From Psychrosphaera sp. B3R10 (GTDB lineage Bacteria; Pseudomonadota; Gammaproteobacteria; Enterobacterales; Alteromonadaceae), in NCBI RefSeq assembly GCF_018861025.1, contig NZ_JAHKQH010000005.1:1-64000 (forward strand): a stretch of 64,000 nucleotides of DNA, given 5' to 3'. Under the pieces are notes generated by a model. It was not told where the DNA came from and did not search any database. It worked only from the letters and a program-made list of their open reading frames with translations. Of the stretch, positions 19,407 through 27,977 are shown in pieces. A program made the position numbers and the translations under genes. Every line of letters begins with the position of its first letter. Position 1 is the stretch's first letter.

Positions 19407-19486
19407 CTAGGTCAAACTGCCTGCACACTATTTATTAAAACGGCAGTTACCTTGTCATTAATTATATATTTCACTATGGAAAGTAC

Positions 19487-20320
19487 ATGTTCAATATCCC
19501 CCCTTTTAGCAAAGCTAATTTGGTACAAATACGCTCACTAGCCATCCCTTTGGTTTTGGCCTGTAGTTATTTTTCCCCGAACGTCTATGCCGACAGCTTC
19601 GATGAATTAAAAACATCGTTAGCATCGCTCACTGAAACGAGCCAGGTATCGGGTCGAATTACCTTGTCGGTAGATGAAACCCGCGGTGAAAAAGACGATG
19701 ATGATTTTGAGCAAAACTCTGGTTACATCAGTTCGTATATTAACTATGGTAAAAATGGCTTAGCGATTACCTATGACGCCGATATTATGAGTCAATTGGA
19801 AACCGAGTTTGAATTGGTAGCAGAAGATGAAGAGGCTAAAACGCCGACATTAAAGGGACTAAACGAACTTAGAACTCGAGATGTCACTGCGATATTATCC
19901 CAATCTCAGCGTCTACTAAAAATGTTAAAAACAGCTGAGTTTGTTTCTGAAAAACAAGTGGAATACAAAGGTCAGCAAGTAAGAGAGTTACAATTTAAGC
20001 TGGCATTGGATTCAATAATAAATGATCAACGAACGCGTGATTATGTGGATAAATTTAACAGCGACTATCGAGTCATTATCGACGACAACGGATTCCCAAT
20101 GGCGTCAACGCTTACTTACAGCGGGAAAGGGCGTGCGTATATCGTCTTTTCATTGAAAGCGTCAGGTGAGCGCCATGATGAATATCGAGTCATTGGCAAT
20201 CGGTTGGTGAATATTAGTTCTCACAACAAATCAAATTACGATTCAACCTTTGGTATAGGTTCAGTAGAGACTCAACGCTTTTTTGACGCGAGTCAAAAAT
20301 CGGTAAGCCAACCACATTAA
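19487..20320 (+). CDS. Secreted protein of unknown function
   Basis: A 277-residue protein with a signal peptide (hydrophobic core SLAIPLVLACSYFSPNVYA, cleavage near residue 35) and a soluble, acidic mature part with no cysteines after the signal. The mature part reads like alternating beta-strands with a helical insert near residues 115-150. I do not recognise a family. GGAAAG precedes the ATG. The gene stands alone on the plus strand and converges with the small cysteine-rich gene, overlapping its end by four bases. A periplasmic location is likely. Confidence 0.65.
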   Translation: MFNIPPFSKANLVQIRSLAIPLVLACSYFSPNVYADSFDELKTSLASLTETSQVSGRITLSVDETRGEKDDDDFEQNSGYISSYINYGKNGLAITYDADIMSQLETEFELVAEDEEAKTPTLKGLNELRTRDVTAILSQSQRLLKMLKTAEFVSEKQVEYKGQQVRELQFKLALDSIINDQRTRDYVDKFNSDYRVIIDDNGFPMASTLTYSGKGRAYIVFSLKASGERHDEYRVIGNRLVNISSHNKSNYDSTFGIGSVETQRFFDASQKSVSQPH

Positions 20321-20523
20321 TTTTGCATTAGCGCACACGCTTTGCAAATACAGGCTTTATCTTTAAGGTCATCCGGCACTTTGTTTAGCAGTTCTTTGGT
20401 AAACGTAATGTCGGGTGATGTACACCAACAATCTTCTCCACAATTTGTCAGATTTCCGCACTGGTTATCGGTATTACACAAAGGGCATAAATTGGGTTCA
20501 ACTCGGATGACTTCGCTACTCAA
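20317..20523 (-). CDS. Cysteine-rich CWC family protein
   Basis: A 68-residue protein with cysteines in LCPLC, QCGN, NCGEDCWC and CICKACA, the pattern of the cysteine-rich CWC family, thought to bind zinc. The start is TTG, supported by GAGG five bases upstream; no in-frame ATG exists. The function of the family is not known. Confidence 0.75.
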   Translation of the reverse strand: MSSEVIRVEPNLCPLCNTDNQCGNLTNCGEDCWCTSPDITFTKELLNKVPDDLKDKACICKACALMQN

Positions 20524-20709
20524 ATGGACCTCGTATAAAACTGGTTAACGGGACAACGCTGCGCAGAATTATAGGCGATCATAATTGAATATCCATAGAT
20601 TTCCGCACCTTGTTCATTTTCTGCGTCATTATCAAAATTGTTAGCTCTGAGGAATGGGATAAACCGAATTCCAAATAGCTATCACGTAAAAAGTAAATAG
20701 CAAAAAGCA

Positions 20710-20736
20710 AAAAGCCACTGACATGCAGTGGCTTTT
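20710..20736 (-). terminator. Terminator of the lipoprotein gene
   Basis: AAAAGCCACTG and CAGTGGCTTTT form an eleven-base stem with a five-base loop; on the minus strand it continues with a T-rich tail (TTTTTGCTTTTTG). A second stem CGTTAAGG/CCTTAACG (20745-20770) lies between it and the gene. Confidence 0.8.
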
Positions 20737-20788
20737 GATATTGACGTTAAGGCTGATACCAACCTTAACGAATTTACTCTACTGGAGT

Positions 20789-23521
20789 TTAGTCTAGACC
20801 TACTGCCCAACCCGCTGTCCAGTCGTTGTCCGCATCTTTAACCGCACCGATAAAATCAGTTGTGTCGAAGAACGAATCTACTGCATTAACATCAGTCGCT
20901 GTTGTTGCGTCGATAGTGAAGTAACCATTTAACACTGCGGCTTTGTCTGCTGCTTTAGTGTTACCAGCGGCTGTCCACCATGCGTCTAGGTCTACATCGT
21001 TGTCGCCATTTTTGAAGTTCTCAGAACATGCGATTACAGAAGTCATGAAGCTGATTTGTAAACCGCTAGTTGCTTCAAGGTAAGCTTGACCGTTCGGGTT
21101 AACGTCAGCGCCTTCAACTTCAAAACATTCGCCGCCTGCGTTAGTAATAACCGCGTTGTAGAACTTAGCTGCTGTACCTTCACGAAGATAAACACCTTCA
21201 GAATCTTTATCAGCTGTGTCGTAGGCGTTACCTATGATAGTGATGTTAGAAATCATAGGGTTAGATACAGGTGTTTTAGACATGTCTTTGTCGTTATCCG
21301 CTTCGATACCACGGTTAGCTTCGCCGTCTGCAGAATCGTGTTGGATAAGAACATACTGTAGTTTACCTACATAGCCGTTGTCCCAATCTACGCTGTCATC
21401 TTTGTTACCAGTAAGGACTAAGTGTTTTGCATTAACCGCGCCGCCGAAGAACTCAACACCGTCGTCTGCATTTGCGTGTACTTGCAAGTAATCAACCGTT
21501 GTACCAGAACCAACACCAGCAAATGTTACACCGTTTAACTCGTTGTCAGGAGCTACTTCAAAGCCTGCATTTTTAACAACAACATACTTTAATGTACCTG
21601 AGTTATCAGTGTTGTCTGTGCCGCCAAATACGCCACCAGAAGTGACACCTTCAACTTGTAGAGCACATTCAGAACCGTCAGTAGGACATTTGTTAGAGAT
21701 ACCGTTACCTAAGATAACGATGCCGCCCCATTGGCCAGAACCTTCAGTTTGGTCAAGAACGTCTTCTTTAGATGTAAATACAACTGGCGCTGTCGCCGAA
21801 CCAACCGCTTCGATTTTAGAATCACGTGAAACCACTAAGTAGTCGCCACCATTCGAACCGTAAACTGTTGTGCCTGCATCGACTGTTAAGATAGCTGACT
21901 GTTCTTTGTCACCACCAACAAATACCGGACCGTTAATCGCCCACAATTTGTCATTAGTTAATGTAAGGTTTGACGTTAAACGTCCAGAAATTTCACATGT
22001 ATCCATTACACCGTCAACAGAATCAATTGATGCTGTGCCAGCAGGACAACCTGCAACTGATGGAACACCACCACCGAAACCAAATGCCCAACCTTCACGC
22101 CAATCTGATGTTTCAGGAATTGCACCGATAAAGTCTGCAGTTTCTAATGCGCCTTTACCTACAACATCCATTGCAACAACTTTGTTATCGCCTGTAATTG
22201 GAGAGTCATCATGTGCAAGTGGTTGGCCGTTAGCCGCTAAGAAAGCACTGTCAGATAGTGAGTTGTTTTTAGCAACATCAGTGAACCATGTATCTAGGTT
22301 TACGTCAGCATCGCCATACTTGAATGGTTCAGAACATGCGATTACGGTATTTTGAATCGTGATTTCGCCATTGCTTAAGTAGTCTTGACCGTTTGGATTT
22401 ACATCAACCGCTTCAACTTCAAAACATTCGCCGCCAGCGCCTGTGATGATAGAGTTGTAGATTGACGCTTTTGTGCCTTCACGTAAGTAAACGCCTTCAG
22501 AATCTTTGTCTGCAGTATCGTAGCTGTTACCAACAATAGTTAAGTTAGCGATCATTGGGTTAGACACTGGTGTTTTAGTCATGTCTTTGTCGTTGTCGCC
22601 TTCGATACCACGGTTTGCTTCACCGCCACTGCGATTGTGTTCAACGTAAGCATATTGGATTGAGCCACGGAAACCGTTGTCCCAGTCAATTGAATCGTCT
22701 TGGTTGCCTGTTAATACTAAGTGTTTAGCATTTACTGTACCGCCGAAAAATTCAACACCGTCATCCGCATTTGCGTGTACTTGCAAGTAGTCAACAACCG
22801 TACCTGAACCGACACCACCAAATGTTACGCCGTTTAATTCGTTGTCTGGGGCAATTTCGTAACCCGCATATTTAACAACAACATATTTCAACACACCAGA
22901 GTTGTCTGTGTCGTCTGTCCCACCAAATACCGCTCCATCAAATGCGCCTTCAACTTGAAGCGCACAAGACGTACCGTCGTCTGGGCATTTATTTGAGCTT
23001 GCGTTACCAAGGATAACAACACCGCCCCATTGACCAGGTGCTGTTTGCTCACCTAGGATGTCTTGTTTAGACGTCATAATAATTGGCGCGTCAGCTGTAC
23101 CTTCAGCCATAATTTTTGAACCACGACTAACAACTAAGTAGTCGCCGCCAGTTTCGCCAAATATTGTTGCACCGGCTTCTACGGTTAGAATCGTTGCATC
23201 CGCATTGTCGTTACCAACAACAACAGGACCACGAAGTGCGTAAACTTTGTCGCTTTCCAACGTCATGTCAGCAGTAATTGTACCTTCAAGAAGAATGATG
23301 TCGGCTTCAACGCCAGTTGCCGCTAAGTATTCAGCTTCAAGTGTTTCTTGGTCAATTTCAGTTTGCGTTTTAGGTTCTTCATAACCTGCACAACCAGCTG
23401 GAATTGGCGTCACTGCACATTCATCAACTTCTGTCTTTTTGTCATCATCGCTACTACAAGCCGCTGTTAATGAAACAGCAACAGTCAGAGCTGACAATTT
23501 AAATAAATCTTTAAGTTCCAT
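20789..23521 (-). CDS. Duplicated beta-helix-like outer-membrane lipoprotein
   Basis: A 910-residue lipoprotein. The signal ends in the lipobox LTAAC with Cys22, and Ser at +2 predicts outer-membrane sorting. The rest is an internal duplication: residues about 75-470 and 490-910 align, with TVDYLQVHANADDGVEFFGG, KHLVLTGN.DDS.DWDNG and EGVYLREGT present in both halves. The repetitive glycine, asparagine and aspartate pattern suggests a right-handed parallel beta-helix, probably calcium-binding. I start at the ATG at 23521 (GGAGAG upstream), giving a clean lipoprotein signal; a longer reading to 23599 would spoil it. A shared upstream motif links it to the TonB-dependent receptor. The substrate is unknown. 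Confidence 0.8.
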   Translation of the reverse strand: MELKDLFKLSALTVAVSLTAACSSDDDKKTEVDECAVTPIPAGCAGYEEPKTQTEIDQETLEAEYLAATGVEADIILLEGTITADMTLESDKVYALRGPVVVGNDNADATILTVEAGATIFGETGGDYLVVSRGSKIMAEGTADAPIIMTSKQDILGEQTAPGQWGGVVILGNASSNKCPDDGTSCALQVEGAFDGAVFGGTDDTDNSGVLKYVVVKYAGYEIAPDNELNGVTFGGVGSGTVVDYLQVHANADDGVEFFGGTVNAKHLVLTGNQDDSIDWDNGFRGSIQYAYVEHNRSGGEANRGIEGDNDKDMTKTPVSNPMIANLTIVGNSYDTADKDSEGVYLREGTKASIYNSIITGAGGECFEVEAVDVNPNGQDYLSNGEITIQNTVIACSEPFKYGDADVNLDTWFTDVAKNNSLSDSAFLAANGQPLAHDDSPITGDNKVVAMDVVGKGALETADFIGAIPETSDWREGWAFGFGGGVPSVAGCPAGTASIDSVDGVMDTCEISGRLTSNLTLTNDKLWAINGPVFVGGDKEQSAILTVDAGTTVYGSNGGDYLVVSRDSKIEAVGSATAPVVFTSKEDVLDQTEGSGQWGGIVILGNGISNKCPTDGSECALQVEGVTSGGVFGGTDNTDNSGTLKYVVVKNAGFEVAPDNELNGVTFAGVGSGTTVDYLQVHANADDGVEFFGGAVNAKHLVLTGNKDDSVDWDNGYVGKLQYVLIQHDSADGEANRGIEADNDKDMSKTPVSNPMISNITIIGNAYDTADKDSEGVYLREGTAAKFYNAVITNAGGECFEVEGADVNPNGQAYLEATSGLQISFMTSVIACSENFKNGDNDVDLDAWWTAAGNTKAADKAAVLNGYFTIDATTATDVNAVDSFFDTTDFIGAVKDADNDWTAGWAVGLD

Positions 23522-23648
23522 TTTGCTCTCCGCATTCAAAATTTTGTTGTTAATTACTGACTGGACAAAATGTCCAATTAATCGAAAAATCTGCGGCACA
23601 ATCTACTGGTTGTTAATGTCATTTTTATAACGACTGTATGACGCTTCT

Positions 23649-23677
23649 GTTACAAATGGTCATTTGGGGTTGTCATA
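23649..23677 (-). promoter_or_regulatory. Upstream element shared with the TonB-dependent receptor gene
   Basis: On the minus strand TATGACAACCCC (23666-23677), TGACC and GTAACAG, 128-156 bases before the lipoprotein start. The first 12 bases differ at one position from the element before the receptor gene. Confidence 0.45.
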
Positions 23678-23804
23678 ATTAGAAATAAATGGGACTTTGA
23701 AACCGGTTTGAACTTTAGTTATTTGACTGATATTTAACGTTTTTTATAATATTTGTGAGCGGATATGAGACCGTAACAATTGAGTCTCTGCTAGTGACTC
23801 GATC

Positions 23805-25964
23805 TTAACTTAACTCTGAAATTTGACGAAAAACGATTTTAATAAATACATTTTTGTCACTTGCTTGGGGTTGGTACAAATAGGCATCAATGTTAGAAAA
23901 AATGGCGTTTAATGGCTCCGCCAGTTCGGGGAAATATTGCAATAAGTGCGCTTGATAGTCGGCAAGGGTTTGCTGTGATTGACGAGTTAAGACACGGGGC
24001 GTAAAGCTTTTTTTAGGATTATGTTGTCTGTCATATTTTGTTAAACGTTGTTCTAGTTTGGTTAATACTTGGGTGATTTCATTAATTTGGCCACGGGGTC
24101 TGATTGTCATCCAGACCGCGCCTGCAATGATGACAATTAGGGTAATAAATACATAAAGGATATGGCGCATATCGGTACTTTGTAACCAACTGGTAATGCG
24201 ATTCTCTTCACGGGTGGGATCAAAATCCAAAACCCATATCGTCCAATAATAATCAAGAGATTGGATTTGCTGGCGTAGGGTATTTAACCAAGCGACGGAT
24301 TTAACCATTTCCATCGGCTCGACATTTACGTTGTTATTAATGACCTCTGAGCCGCCAAGTCCCTGCAAAATCCTATTTGGCGCAATCGTCGCAGTAGGGT
24401 CGAAGCGGTACCAATGTCCAGAATTGCTATTGTCTGCTTGTTGCACCCAAAATTCGACCCAGGCATGCGCTGATGAGTCATAAACGTTAAAGTAGTTGCC
24501 ATTGGGGTTGTATTCGCCTCCCTGATACCCTGCGACAACTCGGGTAGGAATGCCCTGTTGTCGCAACATAACTGCTGTGGCACTGGCATAATGAGCGCAA
24601 AAGCCCTGTTGTGTATCAAACAAAAAGTTGTCTATATGATCCCCAGTTAATTTGGGTGGCGTTAAGGTGTATATAAAACCATTTTGACGGAAGTAGTTGG
24701 CAATAGATTTGATAAAAAGTTGGCTCTGCTGTTGTTTGTCACTGGTAGTTTGCTTTGCGATAGACATCCAACGATGGCTTAACTCCGCCGTATTTGCATG
24801 TAGGTTAGGTGGCAAATATAGGTTTTTTTTCTTTTGCCTGTCCGTCAAAGTTATTGGTCTAGTTGAAACCTTTACCGCTTGCTCCGCACCTAAAACAGAC
24901 GCTAAAGCCAGCTGGCCAGTTTGCGCTTCATATTTCAGTTTAGTCGTTAATTTAGTGGCATAACTTAAAGTGTCATCGTGGTTATGGTTCACTTTGTCGG
25001 TATTTGAATGACTATTTGCCAACGAAAACAACCAAGGCTGGTGGGTTGGTTCCGCTATTACTGAATAGTTTATTTTAGAGGGGGAAACGTCGTTATCAGA
25101 CGATAAATCATCAGCAATATATAGGGACGAATTTGATTGTTGGGCATTCCGAGAACGTTTGGGCAACCCGGCGATTGCCCAGGTTTTGCCGTTAAAGTTA
25201 GGCATTGTCATAACACGCCAATACAACTGCTGCTGGCTCGGATTGTTGTCATCAAATGCGACTCGAAAGGCCAAACGGGTTGATTGGGCTAATTCGGCTA
25301 TATCACCTGGTGTCATACTTTCACTGAGGCCCGACACCGTTTGCTCTTGTTTAGGTAGTTTCCAAAAAGGCGCTAGGTTTGGTAACAGTAAAAAAATCAA
25401 AGCTGCTAATGGCACGCAAACCAGAGTGTACTTAATCAAAAATCGAAATGTATTTGATATGGGTTGTTCTGGGTTCTCACAAATAAAAAGGGCTAGCCAA
25501 GTAATCAAAATGAGCACGAAAAACAACAAGCTATACAAAAGTGTTTGTTCGTAAATAAAACCAACGCTGATCAGGAAAAACAGACATAAACACAATTTAT
25601 GCATAATAAAAAACTGTCGGGGTATTTGACTATTAATTGTAGCGGGCAGGGTAAACCACCAAAGAGCAGACCCTGCCAACAACAAGTTGACCATAGCGTT
25701 GATTAAGCCTGAGTGCCGAACAGACAACAGGATAACAACCGTCATCCCCAGGGCCCCGATATTTTTACTGGATGCGCGGGATAAGACACTAAGTAATGCT
25801 GAGCCTTGGTGGATTAACACTAATCGAAAGACCAAAAGACCAGAGCAGGCAATAAAAACCGCTGTCGTGATAGGCTCGTCTAATGCAAACATCAAGCAGA
25901 ATAAAACGCTGGCAATAATTTGCTGCGTTAACTCAAATCGCGTATTGCTCGAATTAAGCTTCAT
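23805..25964 (-). CDS. TgpA-like transglutaminase membrane protein
   Basis: A 719-residue inner-membrane protein of the TgpA type (DUF3488 plus transglutaminase-like). The N-terminal 210 residues hold several membrane helices, a periplasmic transglutaminase-like domain follows, and another helix lies near residue 600 before a cytoplasmic tail. The triad is visible: Cys in GFCAHYAS, His in SSAHAWVEF, Asp in YRFDPT. In Pseudomonas TgpA is essential, though its substrate is not known. It is the last gene of the MoxR-DUF58-TgpA operon and overlaps DUF58 by 11 bases. Confidence 0.88.
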   Translation of the reverse strand: MKLNSSNTRFELTQQIIASVLFCLMFALDEPITTAVFIACSGLLVFRLVLIHQGSALLSVLSRASSKNIGALGMTVVILLSVRHSGLINAMVNLLLAGSALWWFTLPATINSQIPRQFFIMHKLCLCLFFLISVGFIYEQTLLYSLLFFVLILITWLALFICENPEQPISNTFRFLIKYTLVCVPLAALIFLLLPNLAPFWKLPKQEQTVSGLSESMTPGDIAELAQSTRLAFRVAFDDNNPSQQQLYWRVMTMPNFNGKTWAIAGLPKRSRNAQQSNSSLYIADDLSSDNDVSPSKINYSVIAEPTHQPWLFSLANSHSNTDKVNHNHDDTLSYATKLTTKLKYEAQTGQLALASVLGAEQAVKVSTRPITLTDRQKKKNLYLPPNLHANTAELSHRWMSIAKQTTSDKQQQSQLFIKSIANYFRQNGFIYTLTPPKLTGDHIDNFLFDTQQGFCAHYASATAVMLRQQGIPTRVVAGYQGGEYNPNGNYFNVYDSSAHAWVEFWVQQADNSNSGHWYRFDPTATIAPNRILQGLGGSEVINNNVNVEPMEMVKSVAWLNTLRQQIQSLDYYWTIWVLDFDPTREENRITSWLQSTDMRHILYVFITLIVIIAGAVWMTIRPRGQINEITQVLTKLEQRLTKYDRQHNPKKSFTPRVLTRQSQQTLADYQAHLLQYFPELAEPLNAIFSNIDAYLYQPQASDKNVFIKIVFRQISELS

Positions 25965-26961
25965 GTGATGTTAGTCCATACAAGGCAAGGGCTTTTAAAC
26001 ACTCAGTAAGATGGGCTTCCCCTCTATTTGGCATGATGATTTTGTTGCCAAATAAAGACGAGGTTAATGCCAACCCAAATTCGGCGTCTTGTTTGGTTAA
26101 TTCAAAACAGGCGAAACACAATATCGATAAGTTTTGCTCTAAGTCGTGGCCCGATAGGGAAGACAAGGACAGCCACTTTAAGTCGATGTCGTTATTGGAA
26201 TATTGTTTTACCAACCAATCTGCATCGGGATTTTTGGCTTGATGTTTCCATGAAACACGAGAAAGGGGTTGCCCAACTTGGTAAGTGCGGAGCTCATCAA
26301 AGTCCATGTCGCTGGTTGACTGTTTAGTTGAGGTATCAAGTTCCAAACTGTCGATATGATTTTGTAAAGTTGAGCCTGCAGTAGCTGAACCTAATTGCCA
26401 TGGTTCGGCCAAAGGCGAAGGGTAAACCCATTGTTTGTTGGAAAAGCGTAAAAAAGTCCAGCAGCGAAATAACCCAAATGGATACCGAGATTGAAGTCTA
26501 ATATCTCCTAATTGCTGGTGGCCTCGCCGTTTCGCCGTGCAAGGAACCGTAAACGTCGTGTTCGCTTTGACGTCAAACACGCAATGCTCGGAACGGTCAG
26601 GTAAGCTAAAAATCCAATTGTGACGATCTTTTTTAGAGCCTAGGTGCAACAACATTGAGAATGGCTCACCACTCACAGTGTCAGGTAAGTCTGTTAAGGC
26701 CAGCGTGGCGCCGTTTAAATTAAAAAAACATAGGTACATCGCACCGAAAAGCCAAGTAAACAGCAAGTAACTGACAATAAGGATAGGGTTGTTTTGATAA
26801 TTGGTTCCAAGGATAAAAAGCAACACGATTATCAGAAGTAAACTGAAGCCAAAACCCGTAGGAACAATAAATAAACGGCTATGGTCTAACGTCATCCGCG
26901 TTTGGCGAGGAATTCGCTTTTCGATAAACTTTTTTAATGTCCCTTTTTTTTGGGTAGCCAT
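25954..26961 (-). CDS. DUF58 domain protein
   Basis: A 335-residue protein with two membrane helices near residues 32-80 and a C-terminal DUF58 domain, a VWA-like fold. The conserved DFDELRTYQVGQPLSRVSWKHQAK region (about 213-236) is the DUF58 signature. Such proteins form conserved operons with MoxR ATPases and transglutaminases, as here. A structural role in a membrane complex remodelled by MoxR is inferred. Confidence 0.88.
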   Translation of the reverse strand: MATQKKGTLKKFIEKRIPRQTRMTLDHSRLFIVPTGFGFSLLLIIVLLFILGTNYQNNPILIVSYLLFTWLFGAMYLCFFNLNGATLALTDLPDTVSGEPFSMLLHLGSKKDRHNWIFSLPDRSEHCVFDVKANTTFTVPCTAKRRGHQQLGDIRLQSRYPFGLFRCWTFLRFSNKQWVYPSPLAEPWQLGSATAGSTLQNHIDSLELDTSTKQSTSDMDFDELRTYQVGQPLSRVSWKHQAKNPDADWLVKQYSNNDIDLKWLSLSSLSGHDLEQNLSILCFACFELTKQDAEFGLALTSSLFGNKIIMPNRGEAHLTECLKALALYGLTSHEA

Positions 26962-26966
26962 CGTAA

Positions 26967-27887
26967 TTACAACAAGGGGTCGACGTTATTTAAAATGGCG
27001 GCTGACATAGAGTGTTCATTACTTACGCTATGAATACCAAATCGATGTTCAGCAACCGCACCAAAAACCTGTTTTATATGATCAGGCGTAACATAGTCTT
27101 GGTTTTCGATAAAAGCATAAGCCTTCGCCGCACTGATCAAAGCCAAGCCTGCACGGGGAGATAGTGGGTTAGGGCATTGCCCAGGTTGACGAGTAAAATG
27201 CAGCAGGCGCATGACATAACCTAAGGTGGCATCAGAAATATTCACATCTTGGATCTGTTGTTGAATTTCGGCCAATTCCTTTCCAGTAAATACGGCGGTC
27301 AGCGATTTTAGTGTCTGATTTGCGCCGCCATTTTTTAGCATAGTTAGCTCTGCCTCGTGTGGCGGGAAGCCTATGCTAATTCGCATCAAAAAGCGGTCTA
27401 ATTGCGACTCAGGCAGTGGGTAAGTTCCGGTTTGGTGCAACGGGTTTTGTGTGGCAATGACAAAAAACGGCTTTGGTAGTGGGTAGGTTGTACCGTCAAC
27501 ACTCACTTGCAACTCTTCCATGGCTTCTAACAAAGCGCTTTGGGTTTTTGGGTTTGCCCGATTTATTTCGTCAGCTAAAATTAACTGATTAAAAATAGGC
27601 CCCTGGTGAAACTGAAAGGCATGAGTGTGTTGATTAAATATCGAAACACCAATTAAGTCAGCAGGAAGTGCGTCAGAGGTAAATTGAATACGTTGATAAT
27701 CAAGGCCAAAAACAATGGCGAGCGCATGGGATAATGTTGTTTTTCCCATTCCCGGTAAATCTTCAATTAACAAATGCCCATTGGCTAAAAGGCAGGTCAC
27801 CGCGAGTTTGACCTGATGCGGTTTACCTAATAAAACTGAATTTAGTTGTGTTAATACTTGCGAGATCGTTTGCTGATTTTTTGTCAT
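26967..27887 (-). CDS. MoxR-family AAA+ ATPase
   Basis: A 306-residue MoxR ATPase with Walker A in DLPGMGKTT, Walker B in LILADEINRANPKTQSALLEAMEE, and the sensor-1 region ATQNPLHQTGTYPLPESQLDRF. MoxR proteins act as chaperones that activate partner complexes, often with VWA-like proteins such as the DUF58 product encoded 5 bases downstream. I use the ATG at 27887; a longer reading to 27938 adds 17 atypical residues. Confidence 0.9.
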   Translation of the reverse strand: MTKNQQTISQVLTQLNSVLLGKPHQVKLAVTCLLANGHLLIEDLPGMGKTTLSHALAIVFGLDYQRIQFTSDALPADLIGVSIFNQHTHAFQFHQGPIFNQLILADEINRANPKTQSALLEAMEELQVSVDGTTYPLPKPFFVIATQNPLHQTGTYPLPESQLDRFLMRISIGFPPHEAELTMLKNGGANQTLKSLTAVFTGKELAEIQQQIQDVNISDATLGYVMRLLHFTRQPGQCPNPLSPRAGLALISAAKAYAFIENQDYVTPDHIKQVFGAVAEHRFGIHSVSNEHSMSAAILNNVDPLL

Positions 27888-27977
27888 GCTACTGCTCTTT
27901 TTATACGTACACCATGATACTAGATTGAAAACCGACAAAATCCTATAAAAACCAGCAGGTTTGGATCCTAAAAATGA

